A DNA stretch of 35,993 bases from contig DWXC01000001.1 in the NCBI GenBank assembly GCA_019119395.1, forward strand, positions 1-35,993, given 5' to 3'. This document shows positions 1 to 7,243 of the stretch, piece by piece. Origin of the DNA: Candidatus Borkfalkia stercoripullorum (GTDB lineage: Bacteria; Bacillota; Clostridia; Christensenellales; Borkfalkiaceae). The position numbers were made by a program, and so were the translations under genes. The notes beneath the pieces are model-generated. The model did not search any database. It was given only the letters and a program-made list of their open reading frames with translations, and had not been told where the DNA came from. Each line of letters opens with the position of its first letter. Positions within the stretch are counted from its first letter, which is position 1.

Positions 1-76
1 TGGAGCTGATAGCGGGATTTGAACCCGCGACCTCGTCCTTACCAAGGACGTGCTCTACCTACTGAGCCATATCAGC
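1..76 (-). tRNA. tRNA-Thr (anticodon GGU)
   Basis: Read on the minus strand this is a complete cloverleaf. The acceptor arms are GCTGATA and TATCAGC, followed by a discriminator U and an encoded CCA at the 3' end. There is a D-arm, a CGTCC/GGACG anticodon stem with loop TTGGTAA (anticodon GGU), and a T-arm with GGTTCAAATCC. It delivers threonine at ACC/ACU codons. The window starts exactly at the CCA, so further tRNAs may follow outside. A near-perfect promoter lies about 200 bp upstream, with a partial copy of the same tRNA in between. Confidence 0.96.
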
Positions 77-216
77 AAATGAAGTTTTTGCCGAATTTTG
101 AGGGGTTTCGGCGCACCCCGTTTTCCGCCCCGATATTCCTTACCAAGGACGTGCTCTACCTACTGAGCCATATCAGCATATTGAGTTTTTCATCAAATTT
201 TGAAGAGTTTCGGCCT
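36..216. repeat. Imperfect tandem duplication of tRNA-Thr 5' half plus its upstream flank
   Basis: The block 36-115 recurs at 137-216 with an offset of 101 bp. The tRNA part (36-77 versus 137-178) is identical. The flank also matches, with several differences: both copies contain an AAAACT-type A-run, TCAAAATT and GCCGAAAC on the minus strand. The flank has diverged while the tRNA part has not, which suggests either recent gene conversion or selection on the tRNA-like half. Confidence 0.8.
137..177 (-). pseudogene. 5' half of tRNA-Thr (acceptor 5' strand, D-arm, anticodon arm)
   Basis: This segment is identical to the first 41 nt of the full tRNA-Thr at 1-76. It includes the acceptor 5' strand, the D-arm and the anticodon loop with GGU, and it ends within the 3' side of the anticodon stem. 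The variable loop, T-arm, acceptor 3' strand and CCA are absent and replaced by unrelated GC-rich sequence. It lies between the predicted promoter (274-302) and the intact tRNA, so both should be on one transcript. It is probably a decayed duplicate; a regulatory or processing role is possible but unproven. Confidence 0.85.
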
Positions 217-273
217 ACCATGCTACTCACATGCCGACAAAAACATATCGACAATCGCAATGACAGCTTAATT

Positions 274-302
274 ATTATATAAAATAGCGCCTGAATTGTC
301 AA
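274..302 (-). promoter_or_regulatory. Consensus promoter for the tRNA-Thr transcript
   Basis: On the minus strand TTGACA (302-297) and TATAAT (279-274) are separated by exactly 17 bp, a perfect sigma-A promoter. Transcription would start near 267 and run through the half-tRNA and then the intact tRNA-Thr. Confidence 0.85.
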
Positions 303-363
303 ATGTTTGTCAGCCATTTTCCGAAAATCTTTTATCCGACGAAAGAAACCTGCACACCGGCTC

Positions 364-401
364 AATCACAATAACCGTACATCGAGACGGTTATTGTGAT
401 T
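364..401. terminator. Perfect 14-bp hairpin after the GDSL hydrolase gene
   Basis: AATCACAATAACCG (364-377) and its exact complement (388-401) flank a 10-nt loop, starting 12 nt past the stop of the GDSL gene. A U-tract is missing on both strands, so it is a weak intrinsic terminator, an mRNA 3'-end stabiliser or a protein-binding palindrome. Confidence 0.5.
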
Positions 402-413
402 TGACTGAATCAT

Positions 414-1472
414 TTAAAGTTTCAAAGCGGTATCGACCGCGTTGCCGATGACCTCCGCCATGCGGTAAAACCCGATGTCGTTCGGATGACAGCCGTCCAC
501 CGTACACTCTTCGCGCAAGTCTCCGAACAGCTCTCTCCCGTCGACAAAGGCGACGTTTTTGTCCCCGCGGGCAATTGCATTGCGATATGTTTCCCGTATG
601 ATCCCGCGGCGCTTGTCCCCTTCCGCATCCCTCTCCGCATCGGGTTTGGAAACAAAAATCACGGGCGTATCGGGCTGCGCTTCACGGAAAATTCTGAATA
701 ACTCTTCATGGGTCGCCGCCAGATGCCGCGCGTCGGGGGCGTTGTGATCGTAGTCGATAACGGCGACGCTGCACGCGATCTCCGCCAGATAACGCGCAAC
801 GGCTCGCTCACCCTTCGCGTTCCCCGAAAAGCCTAGGTTTATAAAATCGATATTGTTTTTCTTGGAAATGAACGCCTGATAAGAGTGATCGGGGCGGGAG
901 GCGCACCCTCCCTGCGTGATCGACGAGCCGTAATATAAAATCGGCTTTATATCGCGGTATGCAAGGCCGCCCCCGACCGACGCCGAACGCCCGAAGCCGA
1001 GCGCGAGTTCGCAAACTTCGTTGTAGAGCGGAAAATAAAGAGTGTAATCGCGCATACCGCCCGCAAGCGCCGCGCTGCGGACAAAGCCCTTTTCATCCGT
1101 CCATTCCGGCCGCATGGTGCAGATAAATTTTTCCCCGACCTCCGTATTTTCGCACAGAGAGAAGCCGCCGCTCCCCGACAAGGGCATGTGCGACATCCTG
1201 CACAGATCTCGGTAGCGAACGTACAGCACGAGTTGCTCCGAATCGGTCGAAAAGCGCACCCTGCCGCCCGCCGTATTAGCATTCAGCGCGGCGACGCCCT
1301 CGCTGACCGCCGAAGCGGTCTTTGCGGGCATGCGCAAAAAACGCCCGCATTCCTTGTCGTAAAAGATGCCGTACAGCGCGAAGGGCTTTTCCGTTACGCC
1401 GTAAAATTTTACTTTTTCCGCGTCAAATCCGCTGTCCTGTAAAAAATTTTTATCGATCTGCCTGATATCCAT
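414..1472 (-). CDS. SGNH/GDSL-family hydrolase with N-terminal beta domain
   Basis: Predicted esterase or deacetylase of the SGNH superfamily. The 352-residue protein has an N-terminal accessory region (about 1-165) of the type found before the catalytic domain in carbohydrate esterase-like SGNH hydrolases. The catalytic part follows: block I YYGSSITQG with nucleophile Ser184, block II GFSGN near 217, and block V D326-G-C-H329 giving the Asp and His. No signal peptide is seen, so it is probably cytoplasmic. The start is supported by GGGAGA about 8 nt upstream and by a 17-bp-spaced promoter at 1514-1542. The substrate is unknown; acyl or acetyl groups on sugars are the usual targets of relatives. 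It appears to be transcribed alone. Confidence 0.85.
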   Translation of the reverse strand: MDIRQIDKNFLQDSGFDAEKVKFYGVTEKPFALYGIFYDKECGRFLRMPAKTASAVSEGVAALNANTAGGRVRFSTDSEQLVLYVRYRDLCRMSHMPLSGSGGFSLCENTEVGEKFICTMRPEWTDEKGFVRSAALAGGMRDYTLYFPLYNEVCELALGFGRSASVGGGLAYRDIKPILYYGSSITQGGCASRPDHSYQAFISKKNNIDFINLGFSGNAKGERAVARYLAEIACSVAVIDYDHNAPDARHLAATHEELFRIFREAQPDTPVIFVSKPDAERDAEGDKRRGIIRETYRNAIARGDKNVAFVDGRELFGDLREECTVDGCHPNDIGFYRMAEVIGNAVDTALKL

Positions 1473-1513
1473 TTTTCCGTCTCCCCGAACCGGCTTTTTG
1501 CCGCCTCGGCTTT

Positions 1514-1542
1514 ATTATATCAGAAAGCGTCCCCGAATGCAA
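1514..1542 (-). promoter_or_regulatory. Promoter of the GDSL hydrolase gene
   Basis: Minus strand TTGCAT (1542-1537), 17-bp spacer, TATAAT (1519-1514), preceded by TGA so that it forms an extended -10. It lies 42 bp before the start codon. Confidence 0.7.
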
Positions 1543-1584
1543 GGCTTGCGAAAACAATAGCCGCGCGCAAAAAAACAAAACACA

Positions 1585-1613
1585 GAAAAAATGCACGGCT
1601 TTCCGCCGTGCAT
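1585..1613 (-). terminator. Intrinsic terminator of the TIR-8xMP gene
   Basis: Perfect stem ATGCACGGC / GCCGTGCAT (1605-1613 and 1591-1599) with a 5-nt loop, followed on the minus strand by a T-run (A-run at 1586-1590). It sits 22 bp beyond the stop codon. Confidence 0.85.
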
Positions 1614-1635
1614 CCGGAATAAACGTACAATAATC

Positions 1636-2574
1636 TCAAAGGACAGCCATAATAATACCCAAAACAATGATGAGCCCGTACAGGACGCAGAACAAAATCG
1701 CGACGAAACGCTCTTTTTTGCTGAAAGACTTATACTTCCTCTTGCCGATGATCTTGGTAAGAACGGCCCACTCCGTTTCGTACAGGCGCAGCGCCAGATT
1801 GTCTTCGATATACTCGATGATCCTCATTTTACTCGCGTTGAGATCGGCGTACGAACGCAAGACGGACAGCCACGAAAAGCATACGACCGAACCGATCAGC
1901 GCGGCGAACACCGAAAACACCAGGCTCACGTTGACCGCCCCGAACAGCATGGGAAGATCGGACAGCGCGCACATGACGGAAACGATCGCACCGAGGATGA
2001 TGGAATTGAGCGTGATGTAGACGCTGTTGACGGACTGTTTCCGTTTGACGAGCTCTTCCGAGGTCTGCACGAACATCTTGTACTGCTCGAAAAAAGTCTC
2101 CTTGTCGTCCGCGTTTTTTGCCCGCAGCCGCCACAGAACTTCCTCTTCATCGCCGCGTAAATGATCGAGCATGGAACGCTCGTCCACTACAACGGCGGCG
2201 GGCTGGCGCTGACGGATGACGACCTCGCCGTCCGCATCCCCTTCGCCCGCAACGATTTTTTCGGGCAGAAGGCTCTCAACCGATCTGTTAAGAATGTATT
2301 TTCCGTTCAGTTTGACAACGTAAATGAATTTCTTTTCTTTGAGCGCGATGCCGATCTCCTTTTCGATGTTCGGGCTCGCGTGCGAATTTTTACCGACGAT
2401 ATAAATGACCTTTTCCGCCTGGCGGATCTTGGCGACCGCGTCCGCTTCCCACGTCTCCTGCGTGCCGTTCAAAATAATGAACTGCGCGGCGGTGCAGTTC
2501 TGCGCCCAAAACTCGATGAGCGGCTTTACGCTCTTTTCCATATCCGAACCGGAATGTATCACAAAGTATCTCAT
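1636..2574 (-). CDS. TIR-like domain fused to RipA-like (8xMP) octameric membrane domain
   Basis: This 312-residue protein has two parts. Residues 1-90 look like a TIR-like/ThsB-type fold: FVIHSGSD at the start, an alternating alpha/beta pattern, AEKVIYIVGKNSHAS, and NIEKEIGIA, where a conserved Glu of TIR enzymes would lie. After a linker, residues 155-312 resemble the RipA family octameric membrane domain: YKMFVQTSEELVKRKQ, two helices (about 185-205 and 213-236), SVLRSYADLNASK, an ETEW..L motif, and a last helix at 290-312. The ATG at 2574 is chosen over the upstream TTG because GGACGGAG lies 6 nt before it. TIR-like domains often bind or cleave NAD-type nucleotides in phage defence, and membrane partners act as effectors, so a defence role is inferred. 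It lies downstream of a small membrane protein gene. Confidence 0.72.
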   Translation of the reverse strand: MRYFVIHSGSDMEKSVKPLIEFWAQNCTAAQFIILNGTQETWEADAVAKIRQAEKVIYIVGKNSHASPNIEKEIGIALKEKKFIYVVKLNGKYILNRSVESLLPEKIVAGEGDADGEVVIRQRQPAAVVVDERSMLDHLRGDEEEVLWRLRAKNADDKETFFEQYKMFVQTSEELVKRKQSVNSVYITLNSIILGAIVSVMCALSDLPMLFGAVNVSLVFSVFAALIGSVVCFSWLSVLRSYADLNASKMRIIEYIEDNLALRLYETEWAVLTKIIGKRKYKSFSKKERFVAILFCVLYGLIIVLGIIMAVL

Positions 2575-2603
2575 AAATTTCTCCGTCCGCAAAATACACG
2601 CTT

Positions 2604-2635
2604 CAACAAAACCGCCGCGCTCTTTCGTGCGCGGC
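2604..2635 (-). terminator. Hairpin between the small membrane protein gene and the TIR-8xMP gene
   Basis: GCCGCGC (2635-2629), an 8-nt loop and GCGCGGC (2620-2614), then GGTTTTGTT on the minus strand, 9 nt after the upstream stop. No clear promoter is seen between it and the TIR gene, so it may be a partial terminator or attenuator within one operon. Confidence 0.55.
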
Positions 2636-2643
2636 GCGGCAAT

Positions 2644-3075
2644 TTACAGCAATACGATCAGGGCGGCGACGATCGTGCCAACCGCAACGACGAGGCAGAC
2701 AAGCGACACGATCACGGCCGCGGTGCCGACTTTTCTGTCGTTGAGCCTTTTTTGGTATAACGCGTGCGACGACCCGCTCATGATGACGCCGCAACAACAG
2801 GCCGCCAACCCGAAAAACGCGATCGCACCGATCAACGACGCGATCGGCCATTTATACTCGCCGCCGACTTCCTGGCTGAACAAATTTGCCGCGCAAAGCG
2901 CTCCCAAAACCGTGAACCCGATCGAAAACAGCATGCCCAAAACGGACATCACGATCCCCGTGACGCCCAAGCGGACGCTACCGGTCGCACCCTGCCCGCT
3001 CAACAGCAAATATTGCGTTCTCGCGCTGAAAAGCCTCTTAAAAAACGTACCGAAAAATCCTCTGAAAAGTCCCAT
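2644..3075 (-). CDS. Small three-helix membrane protein, family not recognised
   Basis: 143 residues. A basic N-terminus (FFGTFFKRLFSARTQ) is followed by three hydrophobic segments at about 36-62, 77-100 and 117-143. The second contains three consecutive cysteines (ACCCG). A short soluble loop HALYQKRLNDRKVG lies between helices two and three. No enzymatic motif is visible. The start has GGGGAGGG 5 nt upstream and is driven by a perfect consensus promoter at 3111-3139. It is the first gene before the TIR-8xMP gene on the same strand (69-bp gap with a hairpin). This suggests, without proving, a shared job. It is divergent from an AraC regulator. Confidence 0.75.
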   Translation of the reverse strand: MGLFRGFFGTFFKRLFSARTQYLLLSGQGATGSVRLGVTGIVMSVLGMLFSIGFTVLGALCAANLFSQEVGGEYKWPIASLIGAIAFFGLAACCCGVIMSGSSHALYQKRLNDRKVGTAAVIVSLVCLVVAVGTIVAALIVLL

Positions 3076-3110
3076 TTTTCCCTCCCCGGCATCATATCGT
3101 TATTTATTTT

Positions 3111-3139
3111 ATTATAGACGATTATGTATATATTGTCAA
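3111..3139 (-). promoter_or_regulatory. Perfect consensus promoter of the membrane protein/TIR-8xMP cassette
   Basis: TTGACA (3139-3134), 17 bp, TATAAT (3116-3111) on the minus strand. Its -35 lies only 33 bp from the -35 of the divergent AraC promoter, so one bound regulator could control both. Confidence 0.85.
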
Positions 3140-3172
3140 GAAAGAATTTCTTTTTTTCACTCGCCGCCGTTC

Positions 3173-3201
3173 TTGCAATTTCACGGAATATCTGATATAA
3201 T
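3173..3201 (+). promoter_or_regulatory. Promoter of the AraC-family gene
   Basis: TTGCAA (3173-3178), 17 bp, TATAAT (3196-3201), with TG one base before the -10 (extended -10). The start codon is at 3222, giving a leader of about 14 nt that just contains CAGGTG. Confidence 0.8.
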
Positions 3202-3221
3202 TTGAACAGGCAGGTGCAAAA

Positions 3222-4091
3222 ATGGATCTGAGCAAAATCAACAAAGAATTTTTCCGCATCGGCGACCGTAGCAAGGAAGAATTTATTTACGTATTCAACA
3301 AATCCGAATCGCTCCCTCTCAACATCGACTGCGCGGGCATCACGAACCCGATGCCCGGGTACTTTATCCGCCGCAAAGGCGCGCTGTTTTTCGTATTCGA
3401 ACAGATACTCGATGGCGAAGGCACACTCGTTTATAACGGCGCGGAACACAAGCTCGAGGCCGGAGACTTTTATTGCCTGGAACCGGGCAGTGAACAATAT
3501 TACTACTCGTCCGCAGAGAATCCGATGAAAAAGATCTGGATCAATTTTTATTGCGATTTTTTTCCGAAGATTTTCGAAGAAACGGGGCTTACGGGCACGG
3601 GGGTGTTCCACGGCTTCAACGCGGCGGACAAAATGACGCAGCTTTACTCGCTGATACAGAAAACCCCCGACAACGAAGCGATCGCCTACCCCGTGATGAA
3701 CATACTGTTTTCCATCGTTTCCGATCTCTCGCGATTCGTTTCCGAAAAAAAAGACCGCGAAAAAATATCGGAAACTGCAAAGATGACGAAATTTTTGCTC
3801 AACGAGTCGCTCACGAAAAAGATCAATGTTGAGGACATTTCGGCGAAGCTCTACAAATCGAAATCACAGATCAACCGCGATTTCGTACGCTATTACGGAA
3901 CGACGCCGTATAAATATCTGCTCGACAGGCGCCTCGAACTCGCAAAATTCATGCTCGCCAATACCAACAGCACAGTCAAAGAGATCTCGGACACGCTCGT
4001 GTTTGTGGACGAGCATTATTTTTGTACTTTATTTAAAGAAAAGTGCGGCATGACGCCCGGGCAATACCGCCTGAAAACGAACGGAAAGTAA
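3222..4091 (+). CDS. AraC-family transcriptional regulator
   Basis: 289 residues. The N-terminal half is a cupin-type sensing domain (GEGTLVYNGAEHKLEAGDFYCLEPG around 67-92). The C-terminal 95 residues hold the two helix-turn-helix units of AraC/XylS proteins: VEDISAKLYKSKSQINRDFV, then the signature region VKEISDTLVFVDEHYFCTLFKEKCGMTPGQYR. Such proteins usually bind a small ligand such as a sugar and activate a neighbouring operon. Here the divergent neighbour is the three-helix protein/TIR-8xMP cassette, across a 146-bp gap with back-to-back promoters; the downstream gene is convergent. Control of the cassette is therefore a reasonable inference, but the ligand is unknown. Confidence 0.92.
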   Translation: MDLSKINKEFFRIGDRSKEEFIYVFNKSESLPLNIDCAGITNPMPGYFIRRKGALFFVFEQILDGEGTLVYNGAEHKLEAGDFYCLEPGSEQYYYSSAENPMKKIWINFYCDFFPKIFEETGLTGTGVFHGFNAADKMTQLYSLIQKTPDNEAIAYPVMNILFSIVSDLSRFVSEKKDREKISETAKMTKFLLNESLTKKINVEDISAKLYKSKSQINRDFVRYYGTTPYKYLLDRRLELAKFMLANTNSTVKEISDTLVFVDEHYFCTLFKEKCGMTPGQYRLKTNGK

Positions 4092-4132
4092 GCCCTGCCT
4101 CACGCGCCCGAACCGGGCATTCAAAGAAGCAC

Positions 4133-4175
4133 AAAAAAGCGGCAGCCCTGCAAAAACGCAGGCTGCCGCTTTTTT
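4133..4175. terminator. Bidirectional terminator between araC-like gene and alpha/beta hydrolase gene
   Basis: AAAAAAGCGGCAGCC and GGCTGCCGCTTTTTT flank an inner TGC/GCA pair and an A-rich loop. There is an A-run on one side and a T-run on the other, so it can stop both converging transcripts. Confidence 0.9.
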
Positions 4176-4177
4176 GA

Positions 4178-5203
4178 TTACGAGAGGTGAGAGCGGAGGA
4201 ACTCCCCGATCAGCCCCATAACGGAATCGTCCTCCTTCGTAATGGCCGCATAGTCCACGTCCGCATACATCTTTGCCGCCGACGCCTTGTCCCTGCGCGC
4301 GGCCTTCCCGATTTTCCCGAACGTTTCGTGCATCAGCGCTTCCGCTTCACAGGTAAGATATACGTTGTGTCCCTTTTCTTCATAAACTTCCGACCTGACA
4401 AAACTGTTGCCGGAAAGCGCGGACAATATTTTTTTCCCGTTCCAGCGGTAACGCACCGTCATGTCCTTCTTGCCGTACAACAGCAGGACGGGTTTTTTTA
4501 TGTTTTTGAGCGAACGCGACGAGCGGTAATTCGCGCATTTCCCGAACACGGCGCGGTCGTAAAGCATGAGCGTCCACGCCATGACCGCGCGCAATGGCGC
4601 AAATCGCCCGAACACGTTCTGCGCGAGCACCCGCGCCGCGCCGTCAAAGCCGCACATCGCCACCGCACAGCAGACGTTTTTCGCCGAAGAGAAAGCGTTC
4701 ATGACCGAAAATCCGCCCCACGAATGCCCGACGAACGCCTTTTTATACGCCTTCAGTCTCACGTCTTTCTCGGCAAATTCCGCCGCGGCAAGAAGATCGG
4801 CAACCCCTCTGTCAAACCCGACGAGGGTATCACCGCCGCTCTCCATACAGCCCGTGTTGTCGAACGCGAGCACCTTATACCCGAAAGAAGCAAGCCGCGC
4901 GATCTCCGTCGTATAAGAGGTGTGGCCCGCGCCGAACCCGTGCGAAAAGATGACCGCGCCTTTCGCGTCGCCGTCGTAAGAATAGATATATCCGCGAAGA
5001 GTCGCATCTCCCGACCCAAACGAAACGGGCTCCGCTTTCAACCCTTCAAAATCTTCCGCCTGAAAATAGCGGAGATTTGGATTGCCGTCGTATCTCCGAC
5101 AGAAGATTTTACGCGCCGCATACAGCCCCGCAACAACGCCGACCGCCGCACCCGCCAGGATCAGCCCGCCGGCCGCGATCAGCGCGATCGCCCACCATTC
5201 CAT
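4178..5203 (-). CDS. Membrane-anchored alpha/beta hydrolase
   Basis: 341 residues with one N-terminal hydrophobic segment (about 5-30) followed by an alpha/beta hydrolase domain. Seen are the oxyanion-region FSHGFGAGHTSY (86-97), the nucleophile elbow GHSWGG with Ser161, an acid in YGKKDMT (Asp247) and the histidine in EEKGHNVY (His279). This is a complete triad of the serine aminopeptidase/lysophospholipase-like type. The start is supported by GAGGTGG about 8 nt upstream and a perfect promoter at 5234-5262. It is probably anchored to the membrane by the N-terminal helix; sidedness and substrate cannot be told from sequence. It is monocistronic. Confidence 0.88.
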   Translation of the reverse strand: MEWWAIALIAAGGLILAGAAVGVVAGLYAARKIFCRRYDGNPNLRYFQAEDFEGLKAEPVSFGSGDATLRGYIYSYDGDAKGAVIFSHGFGAGHTSYTTEIARLASFGYKVLAFDNTGCMESGGDTLVGFDRGVADLLAAAEFAEKDVRLKAYKKAFVGHSWGGFSVMNAFSSAKNVCCAVAMCGFDGAARVLAQNVFGRFAPLRAVMAWTLMLYDRAVFGKCANYRSSRSLKNIKKPVLLLYGKKDMTVRYRWNGKKILSALSGNSFVRSEVYEEKGHNVYLTCEAEALMHETFGKIGKAARRDKASAAKMYADVDYAAITKEDDSVMGLIGEFLRSHLS

Positions 5204-5233
5204 AATACATCCACCTCACGCATTGCTTTAATC

Positions 5234-5262
5234 ATTATATAATGCGCGGGGAATTTTGTCAA
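5234..5262 (-). promoter_or_regulatory. Promoter of the alpha/beta hydrolase gene
   Basis: Minus strand TTGACA (5262-5257), 17 bp, TATAAT (5239-5234): full consensus. Confidence 0.85.
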
Positions 5263-5361
5263 ACGAGGAAAGGCTTGCATATTCTGCCGTTTTTTATGAA
5301 TTATGTCACGCATAGTACATTGCAACAACCGTTCTTTTACTGTTTTGGAAAATTTTTTGCA

Positions 5362-5390
5362 TTGATTTTTTCACAGATTTCCGTTATTAT
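5362..5390 (+). promoter_or_regulatory. Promoter of the NlpC/P60 gene
   Basis: TTGATT (5362-5367), 17 bp, TATTAT (5385-5390). Transcription would start only about 14 nt before the ATG, just including the strong GGAGGTAA at 5398-5405. Confidence 0.6.
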
Positions 5391-5410
5391 ATACGCCGGA
5401 GGTAAGAGAT

Positions 5411-6322
5411 ATGAAAAAAATGATCATGAAAACATTTTCATTGTTAATGGTGCTGGCCATGACGGCGGCGTTCAGCATGACGGTATATTTTGCTGTTGCG
5501 GAAATGTTCCGCACGTCGGCAGACATTTCCGACCCGCTCCCCGACGAAGGAACGGACTTCATTCCCGAAGACGGCACTTCCCCCGCCCCGCCCGCAAACA
5601 TCCCCGACGTTCTTCCCCCCGACGACGAGGAAAACGACGCCCCTTCCGGCGAGGTCGTCGACGAGGACGAAGAGAAAAAACACGGCAGCGTTTACATCCG
5701 TTCCAAAACAAACGGATTGAACATTCGGAGCGGAGCGGGTACAAACTATCCTTCGCTCGGTTCGCTTGACAAAAACGACATGCTCTCATACAAAGGACAA
5801 AGCGGCGGATGGTACATCACGGAGTACCGCAGCAAAACAGCTTACGTAAGCGCAAGCAACGCCTATACGGAACTGTACGAAATGGAGCATGAAATCGATG
5901 AAACGATCGAAAAAGTCATCGCGGAGGGCTATGCCCTGCTGGGACACCCGTATGTTTACGGCGCAGTCCGCCTGCACGACGGCAGAGGAAATTTCCTTAA
6001 AAATTTCAACGCCGAAAAGTACGATTGTTCTTCCCTGATGCAGTATATTTATTATTACGGTGCGGGAGTCGTTCTGGACGTCACAACGCGCACGCAGGTC
6101 GTTCAGGGCGAACACGTTGCCAAAAACGACCTCAAACGCGGAGATCTCATGTTTTTTACAAATTCGTCGCGTTACAACAAGACGGGGATCGAACGCATCG
6201 GGCACGTAGCGCTGTATCTCGGCGACAATTATATCCTGCACACCGCGACAGACCACGCCGTCATCGAACCGATTTCGACCCGGCGCTGGAATTATTATAT
6301 CGAGACGCGCAGAGTCGCGTGA
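5411..6322 (+). CDS. Secreted SH3b-NlpC/P60 cell-wall peptidase
   Basis: 303 residues. The N-terminus is a signal peptide or signal anchor (basic MKKMIMK, hydrophobic to about 30). An acidic, proline-rich linker (38-90) suited to spanning the wall comes next, then a bacterial SH3 domain (93-155; GLNIRSGAGTNYPSLGSL, GWYITEY). Last is an NlpC/P60 endopeptidase domain (165-303) with Cys206 in YDCSSLMQ, His265 in GHVALYLGD and His277 as the third polar residue. These enzymes cut the stem peptide of peptidoglycan, usually at gamma-D-Glu bonds. The start has a strong GGAGGTAA. It is a monocistronic gene closed by a bidirectional terminator at 6502-6533. Confidence 0.93.
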   Translation: MKKMIMKTFSLLMVLAMTAAFSMTVYFAVAEMFRTSADISDPLPDEGTDFIPEDGTSPAPPANIPDVLPPDDEENDAPSGEVVDEDEEKKHGSVYIRSKTNGLNIRSGAGTNYPSLGSLDKNDMLSYKGQSGGWYITEYRSKTAYVSASNAYTELYEMEHEIDETIEKVIAEGYALLGHPYVYGAVRLHDGRGNFLKNFNAEKYDCSSLMQYIYYYGAGVVLDVTTRTQVVQGEHVAKNDLKRGDLMFFTNSSRYNKTGIERIGHVALYLGDNYILHTATDHAVIEPISTRRWNYYIETRRVA

Positions 6323-6501
6323 CTGCGGCAACCTTGTGCCTTCGGCGTGCAGAACAGGCCTCACGCGGCCATCCCAAACGCGGCGGCGCCGTTCGGGCCG
6401 GAACAAACGCGGCAAGATCATGCGGCGCAGCGGAAACGCAAAAGCGCGAACACGCATAACGCATATCCGCACTTTTTGCAGGTTTGCACGCATCTGTCCG
6501 C

Positions 6502-6533
6502 AAAAAACCGCCCCGACGATCGGGGCGGTTTTT
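6502..6533. terminator. Bidirectional terminator
   Basis: CCGCCCCGA and TCGGGGCGG around a short CGA-type loop, with an A-run before and a T-run after. It serves the NlpC/P60 gene from the left and the HD-domain gene from the right. Confidence 0.9.
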
Positions 6534-6568
6534 ATATCGTTTTTCCGGGTTTGAGCGGATTTCACCTT

Positions 6569-7240
6569 TCAAAGCAAGCGCACGCCGTTGATGACGAGCA
6601 CGAATTTTTTTCCCAAAAAATCCGCCGCGCGACGGCAAAGCTGCATCCTGCCGAAATAAATTTCGAAATAATCCATGACGGGACATTTTTCCGTATCGAT
6701 CGAAATATCCAAAATAATTTCGCCCGCATCCTTATCAACGTATACGAGAGATTTTTCGGCTGCAAGGTTCACGCGGTCGTGGATGTTCATATTTTCCATG
6801 CTTACGCGCGTCGTGTTCGCGCGGACACGGCTTTTATGCACGTCTGCTTTATCCGCAAGGATGAGCGCCGACGTGATGTCGCTGACGGGAAGCCCTTCGT
6901 GTTCGTCGTGGTTTCCGACCGCCATCATCACTTCAGCCGCTTCCATGTACGGCATGCCCATGCGCGTCAATATTTTGTACGCGAGGATCGCGCCGCTCTG
7001 CGCGTGATTGGAGCGGTTGATGCTGTTGCCGATATCGTGCAGATATCCGGCGATTTTCGCAAGTTCCACCCTGCGTTCGTCCGCGCCGACGCCCTGAAGG
7101 ATCTCGCCCGCCCACTTACTGACGATGCTCGAATGGCGCACCGAATGCTCAGTAAAGCCGAGCGCCTCGATCTGGTTTTCCGCCATGTACATGATCGCCT
7201 TGACTTCCTCGTCCTTTTTGACGTCTCCCACCGTGATCAA
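6569..7240 (-). CDS. HD-domain metal-dependent phosphohydrolase
   Basis: 223 residues. An HD domain is evident: His36 in TEHSVRH, the His68-Asp69 doublet in GYLHDIGN, histidines at NHA and GNHDEH, and Asp130 in ILADKAD. This spacing matches predicted phosphohydrolases acting on nucleotides or other phosphoesters; the substrate is unknown. The start is a TTG 3 bp after the PfkB stop. The AGGAG inside the end of the PfkB gene is about 13 nt away, so the start is a little uncertain, but the N-terminal MITVGDVKKDEEV is what relatives show from memory. It is co-transcribed with the sugar kinase, though a functional link is not obvious. Confidence 0.87.
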   Translation of the reverse strand: MITVGDVKKDEEVKAIMYMAENQIEALGFTEHSVRHSSIVSKWAGEILQGVGADERRVELAKIAGYLHDIGNSINRSNHAQSGAILAYKILTRMGMPYMEAAEVMMAVGNHDEHEGLPVSDITSALILADKADVHKSRVRANTTRVSMENMNIHDRVNLAAEKSLVYVDKDAGEIILDISIDTEKCPVMDYFEIYFGRMQLCRRAADFLGKKFVLVINGVRLL

Positions 7241-7243
7241 AAC

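Noticed and set aside
137-302. T-box riboswitch in front of a threonine gene
   Set aside because: No specifier stem-loop, T-box sequence or antiterminator is seen. The tRNA likeness is a true partial copy of the tRNA and what follows is a tRNA gene.
156-365. 69-codon minus-strand frame over the tRNA leader
   Set aside because: It spans the consensus promoter and the half-tRNA, has no SD and resembles nothing.
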